Shown piece after piece: positions 24,235-32,209 of a stretch of 51,916 nt of DNA. Position 1 is the stretch's first letter; the number at the start of each line of letters is the position of its first letter. Source of the stretch: CAMEGH01 sp964513905 (lineage in GTDB: Bacteria; Patescibacteriota; Saccharimonadia; Saccharimonadales; Saccharimonadaceae); the NCBI GenBank assembly GCA_964513905.1, contig CAZENS010000002.1, positions 1 to 51,916 of the forward strand. Reading direction: 5' to 3'. The notes under the pieces were generated by a model. It had not been told where the DNA came from. It did no database searches and was given only the letters and a program-made list of their open reading frames with translations. A program made the position numbers and the translations under genes.

Positions 24235-24870
24235 ATGAATGTAGCGTTTTATTTTGACCCTTCATGTCCGTTTAGTTGGATCACAAGCAGGTGGCTGCTT
24301 CAGGTAAGCAATAGACGTAATCTCCAGATTGATTGGCGACCGTTTAGCTTAGCGCTCAAAAATGATGAGCTAAATGGCAACAAAAAGACAAAAAATCACA
24401 ACAAAGAACACGTTCAATCACACAGAATGTTGCGCGTCATGATGGCTGCACACAGCAAACACGATATACCGCTCATCGATAGCTATAGCGCCAGCGGCAT
24501 GATTCGTCACATACTCGGGGAGCCGCTTACAGACGAAGCAATTGCTACCGTGCTAGAAAATATGCAGCTACCACAAGATTTAATATCCTATGCAGACGAT
24601 GAAACCCTAGATGTGGCGTTACAATCATATATTGCTGACGCAACACGAATCGTTGGAGACAATATCGGCGTACCGACGATTGTTTTTACGCTCAAAAATG
24701 GAAGCCAACAAGGATATTTCGGTCCAGTGCTTACCGAACTACCTAGCCTTGAAGAATCTCTCCAGTTATGGGATTCAATTTCCCAGCTTGCCACCACACC
24801 TATGTTTTTTGAACTAAAAAGAGACCGTGGCAATACCCACCCAGATACAGCCAGCACCGCACGATGCTAG
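24235..24870 (+). CDS. DsbA-fold protein, mycothiol-dependent nitroreductase (Rv2466c)-like
   Basis: The 211-residue cytoplasmic protein lacks a signal peptide. It starts FYFDPSCPFSWITSRWLLQV, the pattern of the actinobacterial Rv2466c/DsbA-like group (FWFDP.CPW.W.TSRW). WRPFSLALKN and a C-terminal GVPTIVF cis-proline segment also fit. The active site is CPFS, so the second cysteine is absent. Rv2466c-type enzymes use mycothiol; whether this one does is unknown. TATAAT (24223-24228) ends 6 nt before the ATG, predicting a leaderless mRNA. Confidence 0.75.
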   Translation: MNVAFYFDPSCPFSWITSRWLLQVSNRRNLQIDWRPFSLALKNDELNGNKKTKNHNKEHVQSHRMLRVMMAAHSKHDIPLIDSYSASGMIRHILGEPLTDEAIATVLENMQLPQDLISYADDETLDVALQSYIADATRIVGDNIGVPTIVFTLKNGSQQGYFGPVLTELPSLEESLQLWDSISQLATTPMFFELKRDRGNTHPDTASTARC

Positions 24871-24874
24871 CTTT

Positions 24875-26443
24875 CTAAACTACGTCGTCGTGCTGCTTTG
24901 CGTTGTGTTTTGGTAATGCAAAAAAGGCAATAATCGCCGCCATAAGTATAACCGCCGCCGCCACGAGTGCAGCTTGTGAAAGTGCTCCCATCCATGCATC
25001 TTTCGCAGCATCAATCAAATATGTCGCCCGAGGGCCAGCGGATTGTAGTGCATATAGTGCCGTAGCCAAAGAGGTGTCGAGTGCAGTCGCTAAATCCCCA
25101 GAAAGCTTGCCCACCGTGCTGGCAATATTTTGTGAGTAAGCAGAGCTTAATATCGAACCCAATACAGCAACACCAAGCACCGCTCCAAGCTCTCGTGTAA
25201 GATCATTGGCTGCAGACCCCATTCCAGATCGCTCACGTGGAACTGATGCCATAAGTATATTCGTTCCTGGCGTCATAGCAGCGCTGATTCCAGCCATGAT
25301 CATCACCATCACCCCCAGTAAGTTCCAGTAAGTCATTTCGGCCGTCCAGGTTGACATAACCAAAAATGCTACCGCCACCAACATCAATCCAGCTGACATT
25401 GTTAAACGAGCACCGAATCTTTTCACTACTGTTGGCATAAGTGGAGACAATATTAGCATTGGCACCATTAACGGCAACATTGATAATGATGATTCAAGTG
25501 GTGTCATCCCTAAAATAAGCTGCTGTAGCTGACTGATCGAGAAAAATACACCAGCCATTGCCAAGAATGTGAGTGTCAATGACAATGCAGAAACCGAGAA
25601 TCCTTTATTCTTAAACAAATTCATATCAAGTAAAGGTGACCTTGCTTTAAGCTCCCAGGCAACAAACCCAGCGATTGCGAGCAGCCCGCCAATCAAACCA
25701 GTCGCAACCCATAAATCTCTTAAGCCCTGTGATGGCGCCTCTGTGATACCATAAACTACGCCAAATATTCCCACTGCCACCAATAGTCCGCCAATCCAGT
25801 CAACATCATGCGCCTCTTTATCGGCAGATTCTCGAACGACAAATTGATTTAACACAAGGCCGCCTCCTGCAACGACTACACTTAGATAGAATAATGAATG
25901 CCAACTAAAGTACTCTAGCAAAATACCACTCACAATACTTCCAAGCATCATACCAACACCAGATACGGCGCTCCATATGGCAATAGCTCGGGCACGCTGT
26001 TTTTTGGGAAATGCGTTGTTCACAATCGATAATGTTGTTGGCATAACAAGCGCACCACCGACCCCCATAAATGCTCGGGCTATAACTAACTCTGTTCCCG
26101 TGTGAGCAAAAGCAGCCGCGTACAATGCACTCGCTGCAAATATTGCTGAACCTGCCTGCAGCGCCAGTTTTCGTCCGTAACGATCACCGACAGCTCCGGC
26201 AATAAACAGCAAGCTAGCAAACAAAAGTGAATAAATATTCACAATCCACGTCATCGTAAGCTGATCAAGCCCAAGATCAACCGCCATTTGCGGCAGGCCA
26301 ATACTCATACTGCTGTTAGCAAGCATAACGCCCAGTAAGGCAAAGCAGAGTGTTCCTAAAATAAACCATCGGCGTGCATAAATATCTGGATCTATGCCAT
26401 CCAATTCCTTTTTTGAATATTTTTTTGCACTTGTTTTTATCAC
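24875..26443 (-). CDS. MFS drug exporter, DHA2 (14-helix) family
   Basis: The 522-residue protein has about 14 hydrophobic segments. Conserved motifs are IAGAVGDRYGRKLALQ (motif A, about 80-95), ARAFMGVGGALVMPTTLSIV (motif B/C region), and GSAANDLTRELGAVLGVAVLGS in the second half, typical of EmrB/QacA-type proton-drug antiporters. The GTG start at 26443 is 6 nt behind AAGGAAGG. The transcript starts about 100 nt upstream at an extended -10. It probably exports toxic organic compounds such as host antibiotics. Confidence 0.88.
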   Translation of the reverse strand: MIKTSAKKYSKKELDGIDPDIYARRWFILGTLCFALLGVMLANSSMSIGLPQMAVDLGLDQLTMTWIVNIYSLLFASLLFIAGAVGDRYGRKLALQAGSAIFAASALYAAAFAHTGTELVIARAFMGVGGALVMPTTLSIVNNAFPKKQRARAIAIWSAVSGVGMMLGSIVSGILLEYFSWHSLFYLSVVVAGGGLVLNQFVVRESADKEAHDVDWIGGLLVAVGIFGVVYGITEAPSQGLRDLWVATGLIGGLLAIAGFVAWELKARSPLLDMNLFKNKGFSVSALSLTLTFLAMAGVFFSISQLQQLILGMTPLESSLSMLPLMVPMLILSPLMPTVVKRFGARLTMSAGLMLVAVAFLVMSTWTAEMTYWNLLGVMVMIMAGISAAMTPGTNILMASVPRERSGMGSAANDLTRELGAVLGVAVLGSILSSAYSQNIASTVGKLSGDLATALDTSLATALYALQSAGPRATYLIDAAKDAWMGALSQAALVAAAVILMAAIIAFFALPKHNAKQHDDVV

Positions 26444-26545
26444 ACGTAGCCTTCCTTTTTACACAAGAACACACTAGCACCAGCCAGTCGTCTTTCTGGT
26501 AAAAACCCATTCAATTAGTTTTAGTATGAATCCTCTTGTGTCTTA

Positions 26546-26551
26546 ATTATA
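26546..26551 (-). promoter_or_regulatory. Extended -10 (TGCTATAAT) of the MFS exporter
   Basis: TATAAT on the minus strand about 100 nt before the GTG start. The 26444-26588 intergenic stretch holds this promoter and leader; I see no other structure in it. Confidence 0.5.
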
Positions 26552-26588
26552 GCATAGCCACGCCATGGCATTCGTGTGATCCAAGTTT

Positions 26589-26960
26589 TTACGCAGCTGC
26601 AGGCCGTCCGCTCGCCTTTGTGCGTACAGTGGACTCTAACGATTCAATTACTAGCGTTATTCCACTAAGAACGACGAGCAAAGCATCGAAGATTCCGACA
26701 TCGTATGAGAACGCAGAAGAAATCCCGCCGCACAGCAGCATGACACCAAATACGAGCAAAGCAGCCCTAAGTAGCACAGGACGTGGCGGCTGGACCATCA
26801 ACAATAATAAAAACACACCAGCCAGCCCGATACGCACAATATTCATAAAATTTGACTCAGTAAGTATATAGAGTAGCCTTGATTCGATGTGGCCCTGCTG
26901 AATAAGCGTAGCGTACACCAGCATTACGACGGTTCCTATATATAGCAACTGCTTTATCAT
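26589..26960 (-). CDS. Hypothetical membrane protein, likely Crp-controlled
   Basis: The 123-residue protein has four hydrophobic segments (about 5-22, 38-56, 62-82, 88-106) and short loops. No family is recognised. GAGAGG lies about 9 nt before the ATG at 26960. Its promoter (TATAGT at 26992-26997) has a TGTGA-N6-TTACT site centred exactly 41.5 bp upstream of the predicted start, and the Crp-like regulator is encoded next door. This suggests activation by that protein. Confidence 0.6.
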   Translation of the reverse strand: MIKQLLYIGTVVMLVYATLIQQGHIESRLLYILTESNFMNIVRIGLAGVFLLLLMVQPPRPVLLRAALLVFGVMLLCGGISSAFSYDVGIFDALLVVLSGITLVIESLESTVRTKASGRPAAA

Positions 26961-26991
26961 ATAAATACCTCTCTTACTTTTGTATATATTT

Positions 26992-26997
26992 ACTATA
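26992..26997 (-). promoter_or_regulatory. -10 box (TATAGT) of the gene at 26589-26960
   Basis: TATAGT on the minus strand predicts a start near 26985 and a leader of about 25 nt with GAGAGG. No -35 of quality is present; the Crp-type site occupies that region, as at class II activated promoters. A 9-bp inverted repeat TTGCGAATA/TATTCGCAA (26998-27006, 27035-27043) encloses the site. Confidence 0.5.
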
Positions 26998-27018
26998 TTG
27001 CGAATATTAAAACTGCTG

Positions 27019-27034
27019 TGTGATATATATTACT
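27019..27034. promoter_or_regulatory. Crp-type site TGTGA-N6-TTACT
   Basis: The site matches eight of ten conserved positions of TGTGA-N6-TCACA. Its centre (27026.5) is at -41.5 relative to the start predicted from the TATAGT box. Confidence 0.55.
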
Positions 27035-27062
27035 TATTCGCAACTATGTTTTATTACATAAA

Positions 27063-27098
27063 AATGTACCCACCTAGGGTGCTGTGGGTACATTTTTT
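27063..27098. terminator. Terminator hairpin between the membrane-protein promoter and crp
   Basis: TGTACCCAC and GTGGGTACA form a 9-bp stem around a 10-nt loop, with a T6 run on the plus strand and TTTTT on the minus strand. No gene ends here on plus, so it may insulate the crp promoter or be an independent RNA end. The rest of 26961-27178 holds the Crp-type site and AT-rich DNA. Confidence 0.65.
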
Positions 27099-27178
27099 CT
27101 CGCAGGGCACTGCAATTTGGGTGGTACTAGCTATAATTACTCATCATAACCTGCAACTGATTATATTTAGCTCTTCTC

Positions 27179-27207
27179 TTGTATGCTGTGACATTTTTCA
27201 CTATTAT
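27179..27207 (+). promoter_or_regulatory. Promoter of the Crp-like gene, TTGTAT-N17-TATTAT
   Basis: The -35 at 27179-27184 and -10 at 27202-27207 are ideally spaced. The predicted start near 27214 lies 11 nt before the ATG at 27225. Confidence 0.6.
27187..27202. promoter_or_regulatory. Crp-type site TGTGA-N6-TCACT in the crp promoter spacer
   Basis: Nine of ten conserved positions match TGTGA-N6-TCACA. It fills the spacer between the -35 and -10 boxes, where a bound protein would exclude RNA polymerase. This suggests negative autoregulation. Confidence 0.6.
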
Positions 27208-27224
27208 CTATAGAAAGCCAATTT

Positions 27225-27893
27225 ATGCAGGGAATTATAAAAGAGCTCCGATCACATACAACGCCGCGTACCTATCGCAAAGGTGCACCAATTTACTTTC
27301 AGGGCGAGGTTCCGCGTGCGGTCACTATCATTTTGAATGGAGTTGTACGGGCATATAGCATCACCTCTAGCGGCGAAGAACGAACAATTGCGCTCTATAC
27401 AACAAAAGACATTCTTCCTCTTGCGTGGGCGCTGGGTGACGCGCCAACCTCCTTTCTCCATTACGAAGCATTTAGCGAGGTTCGCGTACTTGAAATTAAT
27501 AAGCCGACACTGCTTGACATTCTAGAAACAAATATTGCGCTATCTCGCAGCCTTATTCAACAAACCGGCAACAACTATGCGTCACTGCTGCTTCGCGTGG
27601 CGGGGTTAAGTCAATCACGAGCTATCGAAAAAATAGCGTACACGCTCTATTATCTCGCGTTTCATCATGGACTAGAGCGACCTGACGGTTTTTATGAGCT
27701 AAACCTGCAGCTAAACCAAAGTGTTATTGCCAGCTTTATTGGACAAACCAGAGAAAGCACTGCACGCAATATTAAAACTTTAAAAGAACACGGGGTGATT
27801 AACTACTCTGGAGCAACCTACCTTGTTCACCTAAAAAAGCTAGAAAAATTCATTGGCGAAGACAGCTTTCGGGATATCGCCAGTACCACCTAA
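27225..27893 (+). CDS. Crp/Fnr-family transcriptional regulator
   Basis: The 222-residue protein has an N-terminal cyclic-nucleotide-binding-type beta barrel (about 10-115: GAPIYFQGEVPRAVTIILNG), a long dimerisation helix (about 115-150) and a C-terminal winged helix. The recognition helix reads QTRESTARNIKTLKEHG, aligned with SRETVGRILKMLEDQ of E. coli CRP and keeping its R-E-x-x-x-R DNA contacts. The phosphate-binding FGE...RxA cassette for cAMP is not evident, and there is no FNR-like N-terminal cysteine cluster, so the signal is unknown. Matching sites are found at its own promoter and two others nearby. Confidence 0.88.
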   Translation: MQGIIKELRSHTTPRTYRKGAPIYFQGEVPRAVTIILNGVVRAYSITSSGEERTIALYTTKDILPLAWALGDAPTSFLHYEAFSEVRVLEINKPTLLDILETNIALSRSLIQQTGNNYASLLLRVAGLSQSRAIEKIAYTLYYLAFHHGLERPDGFYELNLQLNQSVIASFIGQTRESTARNIKTLKEHGVINYSGATYLVHLKKLEKFIGEDSFRDIASTT

Positions 27894-27896
27894 GGA

Positions 27897-28271
27897 CTAA
27901 TCTAACGTCGCCTCAACGATTCTAGTCAACTCTTTTGGCGTCGCTCGCGCTTTTAGAATATACCGCTGCGCCCCAAGACTATACGCTTCCTCAACCTCTT
28001 TGTCGGCATCATAATTACTAAAAACAATAATGTCCGTATCAGGATGATCGGCCGGTCTGTATTGCTTTAAAAATCCAATTCCATCCATCACCGGCATACG
28101 CAAATCTAAGAAAATTAAACGAGGATCCCCTTCCTTTTTTATCGCAGCAAGCGCCTCCTCTCCGTTTCCTGCAGACAAAACGTCATATCCCGACTCCGAC
28201 AGAATCAATACATACGCTTCATTCAAAGCCTGGTCATCCTCAACTATCAATATTTTTTTCGAACTCTTCAT
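27897..28271 (-). CDS. Stand-alone receiver-domain response regulator
   Basis: The 124-residue protein is a REC domain only: ILIVEDDQ acidic pair, phospho-acceptor in IFLDLRMPVMDG, conserved S/T in IVFSNYD, and K in YILKARATP. There is no output domain. The ATG at 28271 overlaps the stop of the upstream kinase (ATGA) and follows AAGGAG. It is the last gene of the four-gene signalling operon and probably a phosphate shuttle or protein-binding output, like CheY/Spo0F. Confidence 0.88.
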   Translation of the reverse strand: MKSSKKILIVEDDQALNEAYVLILSESGYDVLSAGNGEEALAAIKKEGDPRLIFLDLRMPVMDGIGFLKQYRPADHPDTDIIVFSNYDADKEVEEAYSLGAQRYILKARATPKELTRIVEATLD

Positions 28272-29425
28272 ATCTTCTCCTTTTTTACCTGCGAACATGG
28301 CAATGTCACAATAAACCTACTGCCTCCACCTTGGTTTTGCTTATATGCTATTTCACCGCCATGAAGATCAACTATTTTTTTCGCCCAATAAAGCCCTAGG
28401 CCAGTGCCTCCAACCTTTGCCGATAACTGATTCGGAATGCGTCGGAACTTTTCGAACAGTAGACGTACATCTTGATCAGATACGCCCACACCGTCGTCGG
28501 CAACCTCTATGCGAACACTGTCATTATCGGCATCTCGCGAAATTGCAATCGCAATCTTTCCCTTGTCGTGTGAATATTTGCTAGCGTTTTCAATGATATT
28601 ATCAAGCACCATTCTCATTGCGTCAATGTCTATTGCCACGCAATCAACTTGTACAGCATCGATAGTAATAATTTGCCGACGGCCTTTTATTTCATTCTGC
28701 AAATCATCGACTACCGATTCGACAAGCTCCACAATATTACACGGCTCCGGCTTTAATGTGATTTTTCCCGCATCTAGCCGAGCAACACGCAGTAAATCCG
28801 CAACAATCGCCAGCTGGCGTTCATTGCTGTCATATGCCTTATTGAGTATCCTTGTTTGCTCCTCCGACATCTCACCGAACATTCCGTCCCGAAGCATTCC
28901 TAAATACTGCTTTACAGCGGTTGCTGGTGTACGTAATTGATGCGATGCGATCGAGATAAAATCATCTTTAGAGCGGTTCACCTCCATTAAATGCTCAACC
29001 CGTTGGCGCTCAAACTCTTTACGGCGCAACGCAAAATTAATTGTCGTGAGCAATGAGTCTGCGGTGAACTTTCCCTTCACTAAAAAATCGGCTGCTGCTG
29101 CGTTCATCGATCTATTGCGAATAGACGTATCGTCGGCTCCTGTCATTAGTATAAATGGCTCAGTGCGAAGTTCTGGCTGTATTGACTCCAGCATATCAAG
29201 CCCAGACATTCCACCTAGCCTGTAGTCAATCAAATACACATCATGCTCTTTGCGCCGAACTTTTTTTACCGCTGCCTCGGCAGATTCACACCAATGCACA
29301 TCATACAAATCATCGAGCTCGCCCCTCTGGAGCATTTTCTTTATGATTAGCACATCGTCTTCATCATCATCAACAATCAGAACTCTGATTTTTCGCTTAT
29401 TATTTGGCTGATCGGCTAGACTCAT
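28268..29425 (-). CDS. Receiver-histidine kinase hybrid (REC-HisKA-HATPase)
   Basis: The 385-residue soluble protein begins with a REC domain (VLIVDDDEDD, YLIDYRLGGMSG, MTGADD, FLVKGKFT), then a HisKA domain with the H-box SIASHQLRTPATAVKQYLGM, then HATPase_c with the N-box DNIIENASKYSHDKG, G1 VADDGVGV, and GGTGLGLYWAKKIV. The receiver stands before the kinase, so it is an input rather than a phosphate exit. The ATG at 29425 lies 10 nt behind GGAG; the gene overlaps the preceding receiver gene by 26 bp. No membrane segment. Confidence 0.88.
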   Translation of the reverse strand: MSLADQPNNKRKIRVLIVDDDEDDVLIIKKMLQRGELDDLYDVHWCESAEAAVKKVRRKEHDVYLIDYRLGGMSGLDMLESIQPELRTEPFILMTGADDTSIRNRSMNAAAADFLVKGKFTADSLLTTINFALRRKEFERQRVEHLMEVNRSKDDFISIASHQLRTPATAVKQYLGMLRDGMFGEMSEEQTRILNKAYDSNERQLAIVADLLRVARLDAGKITLKPEPCNIVELVESVVDDLQNEIKGRRQIITIDAVQVDCVAIDIDAMRMVLDNIIENASKYSHDKGKIAIAISRDADNDSVRIEVADDGVGVSDQDVRLLFEKFRRIPNQLSAKVGGTGLGLYWAKKIVDLHGGEIAYKQNQGGGSRFIVTLPCSQVKKEKI

Positions 29426-29882
29426 CTGGCGGCAACTCCACAATCTTAAACCAATAGTTTCCCAATGTTCGCATTACTTCTATAAGGCTATCGAACGTTA
29501 CTGGCTTTGTAATAAACGAATTAACGCCCAGCTGGTACGAGCGGACGATATCTTCTTCCGCCTTAGACGTTGTAAACACAACAACTGGTATATTCTGTAA
29601 ATCAGAATGAGACTTGATAGTCTTAAGCGCCTCTCGTCCATCCATTTTTGGCATGTTCAAATCAAGCAAAATAACACTTGGCCGCGGAACGTCTTTACCT
29701 TCGTATCGACCAGTTTTATGCAGATACTCCATCAACTCTTCGCCATCAGACACGCGAACAAGCGCATTGAGCAGATGGCTTTTTTTCAAAGCATTTTGCG
29801 TAAGCATAAAATCATCATCGTCATCGTCTGCCATTAAAATTATCATGTCTTTTGGCTGCGTATCAGTCTGTGCTTGTGTCAT
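29400..29882 (-). CDS. Rcp1-type response regulator
   Basis: The 160-residue single receiver domain begins IILMADDDDDDFML and has VILLDLNMPKMDGREAL, VVFTTSKAEEDI and ITKPVTFDSLIEVM. The long insertion after strand 2 (HLLNALVRVSDGEELMEYL) is typical of Rcp1-like partners of phytochrome-type kinases. The ATG at 29882 follows AAAGGAG and lies inside the end of the PAS-kinase gene (20-bp overlap), implying coupled translation. Likely the direct partner of that kinase. Confidence 0.88.
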   Translation of the reverse strand: MTQAQTDTQPKDMIILMADDDDDDFMLTQNALKKSHLLNALVRVSDGEELMEYLHKTGRYEGKDVPRPSVILLDLNMPKMDGREALKTIKSHSDLQNIPVVVFTTSKAEEDIVRSYQLGVNSFITKPVTFDSLIEVMRTLGNYWFKIVELPPDESSRSAK

Positions 29883-31794
29883 CGTGACTCCTTTGGTTAT
29901 TTTTTGGCAAACGAAGTATAAAAAGTGCGCCTTCTCCTTCATTTCCCCGTGCTTCTATCGTTCCATTATAGCGCTCTGCAATTTTGCGGCAAATTGCCAA
30001 ACCAATACCAGTCCCTTCATACTCATTACGTCCGTGTAGTCGCTGAAAGACGGAGAATATTTTCTCGGCGTACTTATCATCAAACCCTATGCCGTTGTCT
30101 TTAATCTTTACAATATGATTCAGCTCATCCTGATCGTAGCTAACTTTTACAACTGGCGGCACGCCTGGCTTATGGAACTTCAGGCCATTGCTGATGATAT
30201 TTTGTAGTAATTGGCGAATATGAAATGGATCGATTGTAATTGGAGGAAACAGTGTCGTAACTTCAACACGCCCTTTTGTTCGTGTGATTTGATTTTCGAG
30301 TGTATCTAAAATGTCACCAAGCACGTCTTCAAGCTGGACCTTCTCTAGCGGACGCTGTTTAGTGGTAATCCTCGAAAAAGCCAGCAAATCTTCGATGAGC
30401 ATACCCATTCTTGATGCCGAAGCCTTCATTCGCTCCAAATACAAAGCTCCATCGCCAATCTTATCACCGTACTCATCAACGAGCAGGTTACCGAACGCCT
30501 GAATTTTTCGAAGCGGCTCCTGTAAATCGTGTGACGCAACGTAAGCAAAGTTCTCAAGCTCTCGGTTTGATTCAACGAGCAGTTTTGTGCGCTCCGCTAC
30601 CTTGGCCTCAAGAATTTCCTCTTGGTTCTTTCTGTCCTGAATATCCGTACAGGTTCCGTACCAGCGTGCTATCTTGCCTTTTTTATACTTATACGGAACA
30701 GCTTTACCGATAAACCAGCGATATTCTCCCGTCTCGCCATCTTTAATACGATACTCTATTTCGTAATTCTCGCCAGTTCGTAATGCATCGGACCAAACCT
30801 GTTCCGTCCTCTCTACATCATCAGGGTGCAAAACACGCTTCCAGGCCTCTCCATCACTGCGACCGACCTCTTCTTTTGTGTAGTCGTACCAGCGTTTATT
30901 AAAATACTCATGCTGACCATCGGCATCAGATATCCACACCATCTGTGGCATTGCATCTGCCATAAATCGAAGTCGCTCCTCGCTTTCACGCAGCTCAATT
31001 GCTTCATTCTTGCGATCTGTGACATCAATAAGCACACCGACCAACTCAAGGCCGTCATCACTCACCTGACCCCTACTAATCACCCATTTTTCGTCGCCAG
31101 ACTTTGCAACAATTCTATATTCTGTTTCATATCGGTTGCTGCCATTTATTGCGTCGTTAATGGTGGCAATCACTCGGCTTCTGTCATCGGGGTGAATAAA
31201 ATCTGTAAAATTACTAAGCGGAAGGCCCGCCATAGCTTGCTGCTCAGAGATTCCAAACATATGCGCGGTTGCGGTATCAGCAATCACCACACCACTTTTT
31301 GCCGTATACCTCCAGGAGCCTATCACACCTGCCGGAAGTTCATTACTGTCTTGATCAGAAATTGCACGAAGACGCTCATCTGCAAGCACCTCTTCGGTTG
31401 CGTCCGAGGACATCAATAGCACCCCTCGCACCTCACCATCTTTAATAATCGGATAATTTGTTGTCTTCCAGTAGCGAATAATGTAATCTTTGCCGTGTGG
31501 CGATTTTACATCATAGCGAATAACGCCCAGCTCATCAGGAGTTTTATTATCGATACATCGTTTTAGTGATGTGAGTAGCTGTTCGCCACCTTCTTTATTA
31601 TTCTTTCCTGGTGCGATTGGGTACGCCGCAAGCAAAGGTTTATCCAAAAAATAACTACGTTCTTTTTTGTGCAAATCTATGAGTGCGTTACTAACATCAA
31701 CAATCGTAAAGTCTGAGTCATTTGCCAACACTAAATAATTATTTGGTAGAACTCGAAACAGTTCGCTATACTCGATACCCAATCGGTGCTTCAT
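29863..31794 (-). CDS. PAS-domain sensor histidine kinase, soluble
   Basis: The 643-residue protein has no membrane segment. Three PAS/PAC modules are visible (about 10-135, 150-265 and 270-395; motifs FTDFIHPDDRSRV, YRIVAKSGDEKWV, EERLRFMADAMPQMVWISDADG, RVLHPDDVERTEQVW). Then come a coiled linker, a HisKA domain with FAYVASHDLQEPLRKIQAF, as in bacteriophytochromes and related kinases, and HATPase_c (NIISNGLKF, DNGIGFD, GTGIGLAICRKIAERY). It senses an intracellular signal, unknown. It heads the operon with three downstream receiver proteins. Confidence 0.9.
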   Translation of the reverse strand: MKHRLGIEYSELFRVLPNNYLVLANDSDFTIVDVSNALIDLHKKERSYFLDKPLLAAYPIAPGKNNKEGGEQLLTSLKRCIDNKTPDELGVIRYDVKSPHGKDYIIRYWKTTNYPIIKDGEVRGVLLMSSDATEEVLADERLRAISDQDSNELPAGVIGSWRYTAKSGVVIADTATAHMFGISEQQAMAGLPLSNFTDFIHPDDRSRVIATINDAINGSNRYETEYRIVAKSGDEKWVISRGQVSDDGLELVGVLIDVTDRKNEAIELRESEERLRFMADAMPQMVWISDADGQHEYFNKRWYDYTKEEVGRSDGEAWKRVLHPDDVERTEQVWSDALRTGENYEIEYRIKDGETGEYRWFIGKAVPYKYKKGKIARWYGTCTDIQDRKNQEEILEAKVAERTKLLVESNRELENFAYVASHDLQEPLRKIQAFGNLLVDEYGDKIGDGALYLERMKASASRMGMLIEDLLAFSRITTKQRPLEKVQLEDVLGDILDTLENQITRTKGRVEVTTLFPPITIDPFHIRQLLQNIISNGLKFHKPGVPPVVKVSYDQDELNHIVKIKDNGIGFDDKYAEKIFSVFQRLHGRNEYEGTGIGLAICRKIAERYNGTIEARGNEGEGALFILRLPKNNQRSHDDTSTD

Positions 31795-31825
31795 TACTCG
31801 TCTTTCGCTTAATATTCACTTCGTA

Positions 31826-31856
31826 CTAAAGGTCGCGCACATAGCACGACCTTTAG
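31826..31856. repeat. 10-bp inverted repeat upstream of the PAS-kinase operon
   Basis: CTAAAGGTCG (31826-31835) and CGACCTTTAG (31847-31856) are perfect complements with an 11-nt spacer. It overlaps the place of a -35 box for a TATTAA at 31809-31814, and lies 37 bp beyond the glsB-like stop. No T run follows, so an operator or RNA-processing hairpin is as likely as a terminator. Confidence 0.5.
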
Positions 31857-31892
31857 CGAATTTATTAGAGAATGTTATCTAAAATAAATTAA

Positions 31893-32162
31893 TTACGCGC
31901 TTTTTGCAGAACCACCACGTACTACTTTTAGTAGGCCGATCAAGATACATGCACCAAGTATTGCAGTTAATATACTGGGAATACTTAGTTCTCCAGCTGG
32001 AGGTGGCGTTCCAAAAAGATTAATTACCCATCCACCAACAAATGCGCCTAAAATACCAGCTACAATGTTTGCAAGTGCACCCATTTGTGCATCGGTTTTC
32101 ATAATCATTGAAGCAATCCAACCAGCTAGTGCACCAACTATAATCCAAATAATAATATCCAT
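31893..32162 (-). CDS. GlsB/YeaQ/YmgE family stress-response membrane protein
   Basis: The 89-residue protein has three hydrophobic, glycine-rich helices: IIIWIIVGALAGWIASMIM, GALANIVAGILGAFVGGWVINLF, split here for reading as two segments, and ILTAILGACILIGLLKVV. The pattern is that of transglycosylase-associated (GlsB) proteins, which are general-stress membrane proteins of unknown activity. AAAGGAG lies 9 nt before the ATG. A perfect TGTGA-N6-TCACA site stands upstream at the class II distance from a TACTAT -10 box, so control by the Crp-like protein is likely. Confidence 0.88.
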   Translation of the reverse strand: MDIIIWIIVGALAGWIASMIMKTDAQMGALANIVAGILGAFVGGWVINLFGTPPPAGELSIPSILTAILGACILIGLLKVVRGGSAKSA

Positions 32163-32209
32163 AACTTTATCTCCTTTGGCTCAATGGCCATGTTTTATGT
32201 TATGTACCA

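Noticed and set aside
26575..26579. TGTGA half-site upstream of the MFS exporter promoter
   Set aside because: The second half-site is absent and the spacing (about -43.5) is not canonical; probably chance.
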